A stretch of DNA of 64,000 bases, taken from the NCBI RefSeq assembly GCF_003269065.1, contig NZ_QLTA01000004.1, positions 1-64,000 of the forward strand. Reading direction: 5' to 3'. A program made the position numbers and the translations under genes. Positions 9,101 to 19,267 of the stretch are shown here, piece by piece. Position 1 is the first letter of the stretch. The number at the start of each line of letters is the position of its first letter. The stretch comes from Paracidovorax anthurii. GTDB lineage: Bacteria; Pseudomonadota; Gammaproteobacteria; Burkholderiales; Burkholderiaceae_C. Under the pieces are notes generated by a model. That model searched no databases and had not been told where the DNA came from. It saw nothing but the letters and a program-made list of their open reading frames with translations.

Positions 9101-9556
9101 ATGTCTTCTGCGGAATCGAGCCCGGCACCCGGAGGCCAGGGCGGGGCACTCCATCTGGAGATCGCCCACATGGAGGGGCTGGTGTGGGCCGGGCCCGTGC
9201 GCGTGGCGAGCCTGCCGGGCACCGAGGGGGCGTTCGGCGTGCTGCGCGGCCACACGCCGCTGCTCACACGGCTGCGCGAGGGGTTCGTGCACATCGAAAC
9301 GGCGGGTGGCGAGCATGTGCAGGTGTTCGTCTCGGGCGGCTATGCCGAGATCCAGCCCTCCCGCGTGACCGTGCTGGCGGATACCGCCGTGCGCAGCGCC
9401 GACCTCGATGCCGCGCGCGCGGAGGCGGCGCGGCAGGGGGCCGCAAGCATGCTGGGCGGCGAGCTGGCCCGGATCGACCATGCGCTGCTGCATGCCGAGC
9501 TGGCGCGCGCCGCCGCGCAGTGGACCCACGAAGCCCGCAAGCTCTCCGGGCGCTAG
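9101..9556 (+). CDS. F0F1 ATP synthase epsilon-like protein (orphan)
   Basis: 151 residues. The first 100 match the beta-sandwich of F1 epsilon subunits: LHLEIAHMEGLVW, then GTEGAFGVLRGHTPLLTRL, and VFVSGGYAEIQPSRVTVLAD. A helical Ala/Arg-rich tail follows, as in the epsilon hairpin. In the enzyme, epsilon joins the rotor stalk and inhibits ATP hydrolysis. Here no other atp gene is in sight, so it is a second or displaced copy. The neighbours, RhlE and EttA, are not ATP synthase genes, though EttA is an energy sensor. The start has only a weak A-rich leader. Fold assignment is firm; role is unknown. Confidence 0.75.
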   Translation: MSSAESSPAPGGQGGALHLEIAHMEGLVWAGPVRVASLPGTEGAFGVLRGHTPLLTRLREGFVHIETAGGEHVQVFVSGGYAEIQPSRVTVLADTAVRSADLDAARAEAARQGAASMLGGELARIDHALLHAELARAAAQWTHEARKLSGR

Positions 9557-9701
9557 AGCGGCCGCCCGCCCCGGGGCCCGCGCCGGCCGACGCGGGCGAG
9601 GCAAAGCATCCGATAATCGTTGGTGACGCGCCCGCCGCGCGGCCCTCTGCCGGCCGCCCCGCGCACCGGCGGCGCAACCCCATCCCTAGGAAAGAAAGCC
9701 A

Positions 9702-11363
<1,662 letters not shown>

Positions 11364-11379
11364 GCGCCGGCCGCCGCCG

Positions 11380-13746
11380 TTGACCTCCCCACCGTCCGAT
11401 AGCGCCGCCACCTCCCTCCACCGCGCCATGTCCGCTCCCGCCTCCAGCGCCAAATCGGCGTTCCGTGCCTGTGTCGTCGCGGCCATCCGCGACGGCGAGA
11501 CGCTGATGGGGGCGCTGCTCGACGCCACGCAGGCGGCGCTGGGCGCGCAGGAGTCGACCGCGCGCGATCTGCGGCGGCGCGACGCGCTGGCCGATGCGCA
11601 GCGCCTGCTCAAGCAGCAGGCCGCCGCCCTCGCCAAGGCGTACCCGATGGCGCTGCTGGAAATCTTCGCCGAAGGCCCCGCCACCGCGCGGCCGCGCCCG
11701 GTGGATGCCTCGGGCCTGGATTTCGGCGAGCTGTCGCTGATGGACGAGGCCGAGGTGCTGGCCCAGGTGGAGCTGTCGCGGGCGCAGCAGGCCGCGTTGC
11801 ACGCCACGGAAGGCGTGCTGGCGGAGCTCAACACGCTGGTGAGCGCGGCTCAGGGCCTGCGCAGCGTGCAGCCCGACCGCAACCCGCTGCGGCCGGAGAA
11901 CTACATCCGCGCACTGCAGCGGGTGGTGGGCGACACGGGCGTGGCGCCCGAGATGCGCGCGATCTGGATGGCGCCGATGCGCGATGCGCTCGGCACGTTG
12001 CTGCAGGGCGCCTACCGCCGCGCGGTGGAGCGCCTGCGCGAGGACGGGGTGCAGCCGGTGGGATACGCCGTCGCCGGCGGGGCCGGCACGGGCCGGGGCG
12101 AGGCATCGCGCTGGCAAGGCGCGCAGGCCAGGTACGACGCCGACATGCCGACACAGGCCGCCGCGTGGGACGGCCATGGCGTGGGGGCGGGCTGGAGCGC
12201 AGCGGCGGGCGCGTCCCTGCCGATGCCCCTGGCACCCGAAGCCGAAGAGGCCTTGCTCACCGTGGCGATGCTGCGGCAGATGCTGGTACAGCCGGTGTCC
12301 ATGCCGGTGCCACTGGGCGTGATGGCGCGCGCGGCGCTGGCATCGCGGCCGGGGCCGCTGCCCTCAGGGGGCGCAGCCCCGGGCATGGCGCTGCCGCAGG
12401 GCGGCCATCTCATCGCTGCGGCGGCCGAGGCCATGGAAGACATCGCGGAGCTGGAGCGGATCGTGGGCCGCCTCTCCGGCAGTCTGCCGGCGCCGCTGGG
12501 CGCACCCGACAGCACCGGCATCGGTCCCGTGTCCATGCCGCAGGTCGCCGCTGCGCCCGGCGAGCCGGCCGCCCCCGCCCCCGCGCGGGCGCGCTCCCGC
12601 ACGGCCAGCGAGGTGGTGAGCCGGATGATGGACAACATCTCGCGGGACGACCGGCTGCTGCCGCCCGTGCAGCGCGCATTGCAGAACCTGCGGCCCGCGC
12701 TCCAGCGGCTGGTGCGCCATGACCGCCGCTTCTTCACCGACGACCAGCACCCGGCGCGGCGGCTGCTCGATGCATTGACGCAGCGCGCGCTGTCCTTCGA
12801 TTCGGAGGACACGGACGGCTTCAGCGGATTCGCGCGGCTCATGGAAATGGCCGTGGACCACCTGGCCAATGGCGACACGCGCCAGGCCGAGGCTTTCGAG
12901 GTGACCCTGGCGGGGCTGGAGGCCGGCTGGGCCGAGCAGGACCGCAAGCGCCGCGAGCGCGAGGAGGCCGCCCGCGCCGTGGCGCTGGAGCTGACCCGCC
13001 GCGAGGCCCTGGCGCGGCGCGTGGCCGCCGACATCCGCGCGCTGGCCGAGACGGACGACGTGCCCGCCGACATCGTGGATTTCGCGGCGGGCCCCTGGGC
13101 CGACGTCATCGCGCGCGCGCAGATGGCGCAGGCCGCCGGCACCCAGGGCGCGGAGCGAAGCGATCCGGGCGGCTATCTGGCGATGGTGCCCGAACTGTTC
13201 TGGCTCGCGCAGCCGGCCCTGGCGGCCCGCGACCCCGAGCGCCTCGCGGAGACCGCCCCGCGCATGCTGGGTACGCTGCGCCAGGGACTGGACAGCGTGG
13301 GCCACGCCGAAGACATGACCCAGGCCATCCTGGAGCGGGTGGCCGCAATGCACCAGTCGGCCGCCGACCATGCCGTGCGCCATGCGGCGGTGCCGGATTT
13401 CGGGCCCGACACGGGCGAAACCCTGTACGGGCCGGGTGCGGAGCCCGGCGAGGCGGAGCAAGGCTCCACGTCCGATGCCCCCGATGCCTCCGACGATTCC
13501 AGCGGCACGGCCCTGGCGCTGGGGACCTGGGTGGAGCTGGTCACCAACCACCGCGCGGTGCAGACGCAGCTCACCTGGGCCAGCCCGCACAACACGCTCT
13601 TCCTCTTCACGGCGCCCGATGGCAGCACGCAGTCGATGACGCGCCGCATGCGCGACAAGCTCATGGGCGAGGGGGCGCTGAAGGTGCTGCCCGGGCCGCC
13701 GCCATCGCTGCGCGGCAGGGGCGGCAAGGGCGGCAAGCCGCGTTGA
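11380..13746 (+). CDS. DUF1631 family protein
   Basis: 788 residues, a large, mostly helical cytoplasmic protein of the proteobacterial DUF1631 family, whose function is not established. The N-terminal part (FRACVVAAIRDGETLMGALL) and the C-terminal segment (WVELVTNHRAVQTQLTWASP, then TLFLFTAPDGSTQSMTRR) are the best conserved parts; the C-terminal motif resembles PilZ-like segments seen in related proteins. No signal peptide is visible. The chosen start is TTG at 11380; ATG at 11428 is an equal alternative, since neither has a good ribosome binding site. It follows ettA by 16 bases and may be co-transcribed. Confidence 0.75.
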   Translation: MTSPPSDSAATSLHRAMSAPASSAKSAFRACVVAAIRDGETLMGALLDATQAALGAQESTARDLRRRDALADAQRLLKQQAAALAKAYPMALLEIFAEGPATARPRPVDASGLDFGELSLMDEAEVLAQVELSRAQQAALHATEGVLAELNTLVSAAQGLRSVQPDRNPLRPENYIRALQRVVGDTGVAPEMRAIWMAPMRDALGTLLQGAYRRAVERLREDGVQPVGYAVAGGAGTGRGEASRWQGAQARYDADMPTQAAAWDGHGVGAGWSAAAGASLPMPLAPEAEEALLTVAMLRQMLVQPVSMPVPLGVMARAALASRPGPLPSGGAAPGMALPQGGHLIAAAAEAMEDIAELERIVGRLSGSLPAPLGAPDSTGIGPVSMPQVAAAPGEPAAPAPARARSRTASEVVSRMMDNISRDDRLLPPVQRALQNLRPALQRLVRHDRRFFTDDQHPARRLLDALTQRALSFDSEDTDGFSGFARLMEMAVDHLANGDTRQAEAFEVTLAGLEAGWAEQDRKRREREEAARAVALELTRREALARRVAADIRALAETDDVPADIVDFAAGPWADVIARAQMAQAAGTQGAERSDPGGYLAMVPELFWLAQPALAARDPERLAETAPRMLGTLRQGLDSVGHAEDMTQAILERVAAMHQSAADHAVRHAAVPDFGPDTGETLYGPGAEPGEAEQGSTSDAPDASDDSSGTALALGTWVELVTNHRAVQTQLTWASPHNTLFLFTAPDGSTQSMTRRMRDKLMGEGALKVLPGPPPSLRGRGGKGGKPR

Positions 13747-13872
13747 TGCCGAAAGGCATCGGGCGGCCGCTCGCCTGACTCTGGCCGCATTGGCATCCGG
13801 TGGCCTTGGCGTGGCCATCCCCACTCGCGGGGGATGCTGCGGCCCGGCGGGCTTGCGGGCGCCAGCCGGCCC

Positions 13873-14844
13873 TTACTGGGGATGGGGCTCGATGGCGCGC
13901 CGGGGCCGGTGCGCATGCACGCAAAGCAGCACGCTGGCCACCACGCAGCCCATGGCCAGCAACTCCCAGCGGGTGGGCAGGCGTTGCTCCCACAGGAAGC
14001 CGTACAGCAGCGCGAACAGCGTCTCGAACAGGATCATCTGCCCCACCATGGTCAGGGGCAGCAGCCGGCTCATGCGGTTCCAGAAGGCATTGCCGGCGAT
14101 GGAGGCGGCCAGCGCCACGCCCGTCACCACCGCGGCCAGCCGCCACCACTCCGCCGCGGCATGGGTGGCGCTGTCCGTCAGCAGGGCGAGGGGCAGCAGC
14201 AGCAGCGCCTGGGCGCCGGTGACCACGCCGGTGGCGAGGTTCCAGTCCTGCACGGACACCTGGGGCAGGCGCGCCAGCTGGCGGCTGTTGCCCACGGCAT
14301 AGCAGGTCCACGAGGCCAGCGCGCCGACCGCGCACAGCAGGCCCGCGAGCCCCCCGCCCGGTGCGTCGCCGCCCAGCGACTGCCAGGCAATGCACGCGAT
14401 GCCGACCAGCCCGCACAGCAGCGAAGGCGCGAGCCGGCGCAGCGCGACGGCATGCTGCTCGCGGCTGCCGATCACGGTCACCGCCACCGGCAGGAAGCCG
14501 ATCACCAGCGAGGTCATCGCGATGCCGCCGCGCTGCACGGCGCTGGCCAGCAGCACGTAGTACAGGGTGTTGCCCAGCAGGCTCAGCCGGCACAGCGTCC
14601 ACCAGTCGCGGCGGCCCAGCCGGGACGAAAGCACCCTCCAGCGCGGCACCAGCAGCGCGGCGGCGAACAGGCCATAGGCCAGGAATCGCCCCACCGCCAG
14701 TTGCAGCGGCGTGAAGCCGCGCGCCAGCTCCGGCATGAGGAACACCAGGCCCCAGAGCGCGCCGGCGGCGACGCCGCAGCCGATGCCGACCAGGGTGCGG
14801 CGGTCCGTCGCCGCCGGGGAAACTGCAAGAGGGGTCATGTCCAT
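13873..14844 (-). CDS. DMT-superfamily (EamA) transporter
   Basis: 323 residues with about ten hydrophobic helices in two EamA repeats (GCGVAAGALWGLVFLMPELA in the first, AVGALASWTCYAVGNSRQLA in the second). Members are inner-membrane exporters of amino acids, metabolites or drugs; the substrate cannot be read from the sequence. It lies 48 bases downstream of an AraC-type regulator on the same strand, so the regulator may control it, a common pairing. Confidence 0.85.
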   Translation of the reverse strand: MDMTPLAVSPAATDRRTLVGIGCGVAAGALWGLVFLMPELARGFTPLQLAVGRFLAYGLFAAALLVPRWRVLSSRLGRRDWWTLCRLSLLGNTLYYVLLASAVQRGGIAMTSLVIGFLPVAVTVIGSREQHAVALRRLAPSLLCGLVGIACIAWQSLGGDAPGGGLAGLLCAVGALASWTCYAVGNSRQLARLPQVSVQDWNLATGVVTGAQALLLLPLALLTDSATHAAAEWWRLAAVVTGVALAASIAGNAFWNRMSRLLPLTMVGQMILFETLFALLYGFLWEQRLPTRWELLAMGCVVASVLLCVHAHRPRRAIEPHPQ

Positions 14845-14892
14845 AGTGTTGCCGCGCGGCCCGCCGGGCGTCTCGGCCCGGGCTGCCGTGTT

Positions 14893-15648
14893 TTAGGCCC
14901 GGTCTCTTGCCCGGCGCCGCCAGGCGGCCGGGGTCAGGCCGGTGGTGCGCCGCATCGCGCGGGTCAGCGCGTTCTGGTCGGAATAGCCGGCCGCCAGCGC
15001 CAGCTCGGCGATCGGGCGGTCGGTGGTGGACAGCCATTCGCGCACGCGCTGCAGCCGCAGCTGCGACAGCCAGGCCGCGGGCGTGGTGTCCAGCTCGGCG
15101 CGGAACAGCGCGTGCAGCCGGCTCACGCTCAGGCATGCTTCGCGCGCCATGTCCTCGTTCGTCCAGGGGCGCGCCGGGTCCGCCTGCATCCGCGCCATCA
15201 GCGCCGCCAGCCGCGTCTGCGGCCGGGGCGCCTCGCCGGCCAGCGCATCCAGCATCAGCGGTATCCAGTGCCGGGCCTGCCCGGCCGCGGCCGGGCCCGC
15301 CTGCAGCGTCAACCCCATGTAATCGATCAGCCGCTGCGCGGCCGGCGATACCGCCAGGAAGGGGCGGGCCGCCATGCGCTCGGCGTAGGCGCCGGGCAAC
15401 TCCGTGCCGTCCAGGTCCAGCACCAGCGCGCGGTTGGCACCCTGGCCGGCCTGCGAGTGGCGCATGCCGGGCTCGACGAAGGCCGCGTGCCCTTGCTGCA
15501 GCAGCCCCTCGCGCCCGCCGATGTCCAGCTGCAGCCGCCCCGCCAGCGGCAGCACCAGCTGCGCGAAATCGTGGCGGTGCTCGTCAACCTGCGCGGCATA
15601 GCTGCGCAGGTTCAGGGCGAACGGGGGGCGGGAAGGCGGCATGGGCAA
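14893..15648 (-). CDS. AraC-family transcriptional regulator
   Basis: 251 residues. The N-terminal cupin-like sensing domain (HRHDFAQLVLPLAGRLQLDI, then GMRHSQAG) is followed by a C-terminal double helix-turn-helix of about 100 residues (MAREACLSVSRLHALFRAEL and IAELALAAGYSDQNALTRAM), with the usual late motif TGLTPAAWR. It probably senses a small ligand and controls the DMT transporter gene directly downstream. It also follows the cluster sulfotransferase gene by 69 bases on the same strand, so read-through from the peptide cluster is possible. Confidence 0.88.
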   Translation of the reverse strand: MPMPPSRPPFALNLRSYAAQVDEHRHDFAQLVLPLAGRLQLDIGGREGLLQQGHAAFVEPGMRHSQAGQGANRALVLDLDGTELPGAYAERMAARPFLAVSPAAQRLIDYMGLTLQAGPAAAGQARHWIPLMLDALAGEAPRPQTRLAALMARMQADPARPWTNEDMAREACLSVSRLHALFRAELDTTPAAWLSQLRLQRVREWLSTTDRPIAELALAAGYSDQNALTRAMRRTTGLTPAAWRRRARDRA

Positions 15649-15717
15649 GATATAGCACAGGCCGGCGGCCGTGGTCTGCCGGGGAGGGCGGCAGCCTTTC
15701 AGATCATGAACACGTTC

Positions 15718-16653
15718 TCAGGCCCGTGCGGATGTGCTTCGCAGGTTTTCCGTGTCGCCGCTGACCAGCCAGTGGGCGCAATCGCTCCCCAACTCGGCCA
15801 CGGCACGCCGTTCGTAGCGCTGGCTGGCTTCCGGCGGGAGGGTGCCGCGCCACCGCCCGTTCTGTCCTTGGTGGAAGAAGGCCTTGCCCCCGTCTTTCCA
15901 GAGGCCCGTACCCTGCGGAACATATCTGGCCGCATTTTCCTTCATGTATTGGAAACCGCAGTGCGACAGGATGCTGTCCCGCCGGGATTCTTCGATGGGG
16001 GTGCCGATGAATTCCGCGATTTTCCGGACTTCACCCGGCAAATCGTCGAGAAGGCGCGAGAAGTGGATGAATAGCACGTTGGGCAGATCACGGATGGCCC
16101 ACCATGAACGGATATTTTCCCAGAAGGGCCAGAATGGATGCCCATTCTTTTCCAGCCAGTCATCGAAGTATTCGACGACGGAGGATGACGGGGGCTGAAT
16201 GACCCGCAGGCGACCCGAGGGGTTTCCATCTTTGTCCAGCGTGGCCTGGGCATTCTGGCTGAGCGCCAGTTGGTGGGCGTACAGGCTCCACGCGATGTCG
16301 CGCCCGTCGCGGCCGATGTAGAGATACTTCGCCTGGCCGGAGAACACCAGGGACTCCGCGGGGAGGTGCGTCTTGATGAAGCGCCGGTGGTCCTGGGATT
16401 CGAAAAGCCGGATCTTGGTCGCCTTGTCCGGGTGCACGGAATCGAGCCAGGGCGATATTTTCGAGACGTCGATCTCCTCGGCCCCGTTGAATATCAACTG
16501 GGAGACGATCTGCTGCAAGAGCGTGGTTCCGGCCTTGGCATAACTGGCAATCACGATGTCGCCATCGCGGTATTTGAAATCATTCCAGGCGGTGGAGTCG
16601 AAGAATCGATTCTCATATTCCCGAAGCTTTCGGGGGAGATGGGTGCGGGTCAT
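15718..16653 (-). CDS. PAPS-dependent sulfotransferase (peptide cluster)
   Basis: 311 residues of the classical sulfotransferase fold, which moves sulfate from PAPS to a hydroxyl or amine. The 5'-phosphosulfate loop is AKAGTT (39-44, usually PKSGTT). A candidate catalytic His lies in KTHLP (94-98), the 3'-phosphate motif is GRDGRDIAWS (114-123), and the C-terminal loop is KDGGKAFFHQGQNGRWRG. No signal peptide is seen, so it is cytoplasmic. It has a ribosome binding site (AGGAA) and starts 69 bases after the P450 stop, in the same direction as the precursor peptide and P450. In context the likely acceptor is a Tyr phenol of the modified peptide; that is inference. Confidence 0.85.
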   Translation of the reverse strand: MTRTHLPRKLREYENRFFDSTAWNDFKYRDGDIVIASYAKAGTTLLQQIVSQLIFNGAEEIDVSKISPWLDSVHPDKATKIRLFESQDHRRFIKTHLPAESLVFSGQAKYLYIGRDGRDIAWSLYAHQLALSQNAQATLDKDGNPSGRLRVIQPPSSSVVEYFDDWLEKNGHPFWPFWENIRSWWAIRDLPNVLFIHFSRLLDDLPGEVRKIAEFIGTPIEESRRDSILSHCGFQYMKENAARYVPQGTGLWKDGGKAFFHQGQNGRWRGTLPPEASQRYERRAVAELGSDCAHWLVSGDTENLRSTSARA

Positions 16654-16722
16654 GGGGATTTCCTGCTGGGATGGGAGGGGCGATCGCCGGTCGTTGTGGG
16701 GAGGAGGGCCGAACCTGGGGAG

Positions 16723-18043
16723 TCAAGGCCTGGGGGTGACCCGTATTTGCACGCCCAGGGGGCGCAGGACCAGCGCCGGATAGGGGCGAACCTGCGTTCC
16801 GGGCTCCAGTTCCAGGCGGAAGGAATGGACGATGGCGGCAACGACCATGGTCATCTGGTGCATGGAGAAATGGTCCCCGATGCATTTCCGGGACCCGCTC
16901 CCGAATGGAAGGTAGGCATATCGCGATGACTCCTCCAGGCCGCCGTCCAGCCAGCGGTCCGGCAGGAACTCATCGGGATCGTGGAAGAACCGTGGGTCCC
17001 GGTGGGTCGCCCAGGGGCTGATGGTGAGCGTCGTACCCTTGGGTATGCGGAATCCGCCGAGCCGATCCTCGCGGATCGCAATCCGCCCGGTCATCCATGC
17101 CGGGGGGTACAGCCGCAGGGCCTCCTTCATGACCGCGTTCGCGCAGGCCAGCCGAGAAACGTCGAGGGCCGGGACGGAGAACGTGTCGCCCGCCGCCGCG
17201 CGGACCTCGTCGGCCAGTTTCTGCTGGGTGCCGGCATGGAGCGCAAGCAGGTAGAAAACCCAGGTCAATGCATCGGCCATCGGCTCCAGCCCCGACATGA
17301 TCATGGTGGCCAATTCGTCGCGGAGCCATCCCGACCTTCCGCTGGCGTCGTGTTCCAGCAGGGTGCCCAGAAGGCAGGGCTGGTGGGGGGGCGGCATCGC
17401 GGTATCGCGCAATGATCCGGTCCATGGCCCGGTCCAGGTCGAGGCGTGCGCGGCGCAGGCGAAGGTTGTCGGGCGTGGGAACGAACGACGGGAACCTGAT
17501 CTGGCTGCGCGTCAGGGCCATGATGGCGTCCACCGTTTGCACGACCTGGAGGGCCTCGCCCTCCTCGATCTGCGCTCCGAGCAGAAAAGTGCTGCCGGTC
17601 TTCATGCACAGGCGCTGCATCTCCTGCCGCATGTCGAGGCCAGGAGGCTCCTGGCGCCAGGCGTGGATGAACGAATGCAGCACGGCCGCCGTGCGTCCGA
17701 TGCCGTCGTTGACCGGCGTTTTATGGAAGACCGGCTGCAGCGCGCGCTTCTTGTCTTGCCAGTCCGTGCCCGAACTGTTCATCACCGAGGCGGGAAATGC
17801 CGAATGGTTCTTGTGCCTGTCGCCGGGATCTGTCTTTTCGTAGGTGCCATCCTTGTTGTGGAGCACCTGCCGGATGAGGTCGGGGTGATTGACCAGATAG
17901 GCATCCTTGGACATCCGCACCACGTCGCCATATTCCCGCGAGCATTTCAGCAGGAATTTCAGCGGGTCCTCGGTGAACTCCACGATGTTGCCAATGAAGG
18001 GCTGGCCTTTGGGCCCTGGCGGAATATTCTTGTCGTTCTCCAT
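16723..18043 (-). pseudogene. Cytochrome P450, frame interrupted at a poly-C run
   Basis: The minus strand encodes a whole P450 in two frames. The first part (18043 to about 17390) has the IPPGPKG proline-rich start and the C-helix WQDKKRALQPVF. The second (to 16723) has the I-helix, ExxR (EALR in KEALRLYPP) and the heme loop FGSGSRKCIG with the ligand Cys codon at 16882-16884. The frames meet at seven Gs (17385-17391; Cs in the coding sense). Removing one C joins them into a 439-residue protein of normal length. The I-helix reads SGLEPMAD, lacking the usual Thr. It follows the 26-residue precursor gene, so its likely job is Tyr crosslinking. ATG 18043 is preferred; GTG 18115 also fits. It may be inactive, phase-variable or a sequencing slip. 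Confidence 0.85.
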
Positions 18044-18149
18044 GGGGCCATGGTCCCGCCGCGTTGTCGGGAGCGGAGATTTCTCGGAATCTTCAAGGAG
18101 GTTGCGGAGTGCCACGCAAGGGAATTGCGAAGAACTGGTAATGGTGTGC

Positions 18150-18175
18150 CCCAGGGGAAGTAATCTTCCCCTGGG
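18150..18175 (-). other. Hairpin between precursor and P450 genes
   Basis: Perfect 11-bp stem CCCAGGGGAAG / CTTCCCCTGGG with loop TAAT, ending 10 bases after the precursor stop codon. No T run follows on the minus strand, so it is more likely a processing or attenuation hairpin that raises precursor mRNA over enzyme mRNA than a full terminator. Confidence 0.6.
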
Positions 18176-18185
18176 TGGGCGAATA

Positions 18186-18266
18186 TCAGTAGGTGTAGAT
18201 ATAGCCCATCTTGTTGCCGCGCAGGACGCGGGCCAGCTTGGCCAGCGTATAGATCATGGTCTTCAT
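18186..18266 (-). CDS. RiPP precursor peptide, cittilin-like (26 residues)
   Basis: 26 residues from ATG at 18266, with GAGGGA 6 bases upstream, a strong ribosome binding site. The N-terminal leader (about MKTMIYTLAKLARVLRGNKM) is basic and helix-prone. The last six residues are GYIYTY, ending on Tyr26 at the stop. In known cittilin biosynthesis (Myxococcus) a very short precursor ends in YIYY, and a P450 and a methyltransferase make a crosslinked, methylated peptide. Here P450, methyltransferase and two sulfotransferase genes surround the gene. The likely core is YIYTY, with Tyr22, Tyr24 and Tyr26 as crosslink or sulfation sites. It heads the minus-strand operon. The precursor role is inferred from size, C-terminus, initiation signal and context. 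Confidence 0.85.
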   Translation of the reverse strand: MKTMIYTLAKLARVLRGNKMGYIYTY

Positions 18267-18494
18267 ATTGAGTCCCTCGTGTGATTGAAATATGCGGATA
18301 TGGCGCCAATGACGACGCCGCCGCGAGGCTACCACGGAGGTCGGTGGATTCAAGGTGTGGAGCTTTCCCCGCGGGCATGGGGTGATCAATAAGAATTTCT
18401 TGCTGATATAAATGAAAATTATCTGAACACACTGCGGGTTTGCATATTATTTTCCCCTCTCAATCGGACCATGAATGTCAAAGAGGGTTGAATC
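18267..18494. promoter_or_regulatory. Divergent promoter region of the peptide cluster
   Basis: 228 bases separate the precursor start (minus) from the methyltransferase start (plus). Positions 18381-18450 are strikingly AT-rich for this chromosome. TATTAT at 18445-18450 is a possible -10 for the plus-strand genes. No firm -35 or repressor operator is recognised. Confidence 0.5.
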
Positions 18495-19262
18495 TTGCAG
18501 ATTTCTCAAAAGGCCGGATACGATTCATTCGCGGATTTCTACGATGCCTGGCACGACCGGGCCCCCCAGAAAACCAAGGCCGATTGCGTGGAGATGCTCG
18601 CGGAGATCGCCGGGGACGGCCCCGCCCTGGAATTGGCGATCGGCACCGGCAGGATCGCGTTGCCCTTGGCCATGAAAGGCGTGCGGGTCTCCGGGGTCGA
18701 TAACTCCCCTGGCATGCTCGAAAAGCTCCATGCAAAGCCCGGCGCCGACCAATTGACCACGACGGTGTGCGGGAATTTCGCGGATGTTCCCCTGGAGGGC
18801 CCCTTTGGCCTCATCTACGCGGTGTTCTCGTTCGGCTATCTGCTGACGCAGGCGGAGCAGGTGCGCTGTTTCATGAATGTGAAAAAGCGGCTGGCGCGCG
18901 GCGGGGCATTCGTGATCCAGACGGCCGTGCCCGGCGCCCGGATCTTCAGCGGATCGAGCAACGTGGACAACATCTTCGATGTGCCCTCCATGGAGGAGAG
19001 CGCGGGCCAGGACGCCACCGTGCTCCAGTGCTCGAAAGCGGATCTGGTCCAGCAGATCATCGACCAGCGGATGATCGTCCTGGGCGACGGGATGCCGAAG
19101 ATCCACACCGATCGATGGAGGTACGTGTGGCCTTCGGAGCTGGACTTGATGGCACAGATCGCCGGGCTGACACTGCATGCCCGCTGGGGGGGATGGACGC
19201 GGGAGCCATTCACGTCGAAGAGCCCGACCCAGGTGTCCGTCTACCAGCGCCTGGACGCCTGA
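18495..19262 (+). CDS. SAM-dependent methyltransferase, class I (peptide cluster)
   Basis: 255 residues. A Rossmann methyltransferase core is clear: motif I ELAIGTGR (46-53), the acidic residue binding SAM ribose in GVDNSP (Asp69), motif IV region FGLIYAVFSFGYLL, and post-motif VKKRLARGGAFVIQ. No membrane part is seen. The start is TTG at 18495, preceded by GAGGG at 6 bases. It is divergent from the precursor/P450 operon and 5 bases before the second sulfotransferase gene. In cittilin clusters a methyltransferase acts on the peptide, so an O-methyl (Tyr) or C-terminal methylation is plausible here; the site is not readable. Confidence 0.85.
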   Translation: MQISQKAGYDSFADFYDAWHDRAPQKTKADCVEMLAEIAGDGPALELAIGTGRIALPLAMKGVRVSGVDNSPGMLEKLHAKPGADQLTTTVCGNFADVPLEGPFGLIYAVFSFGYLLTQAEQVRCFMNVKKRLARGGAFVIQTAVPGARIFSGSSNVDNIFDVPSMEESAGQDATVLQCSKADLVQQIIDQRMIVLGDGMPKIHTDRWRYVWPSELDLMAQIAGLTLHARWGGWTREPFTSKSPTQVSVYQRLDA

Positions 19263-19267
19263 GCGGC

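Noticed and set aside
6950-9556. 868-residue plus-strand frame over rhlE
   Set aside because: It is the antisense of rhlE; only its last 151 codons (from 9101) are a gene.
13746-13761. GATGCC-GAAA-GGCATC hairpin after the DUF1631 gene
   Set aside because: Short stem with no T run; not enough to call a terminator.
18475-18675. ATG at 18475 as start of the methyltransferase
   Set aside because: It is in a different frame and runs into nonsense; TTG at 18495 matches the domain start and the GAGGG site.
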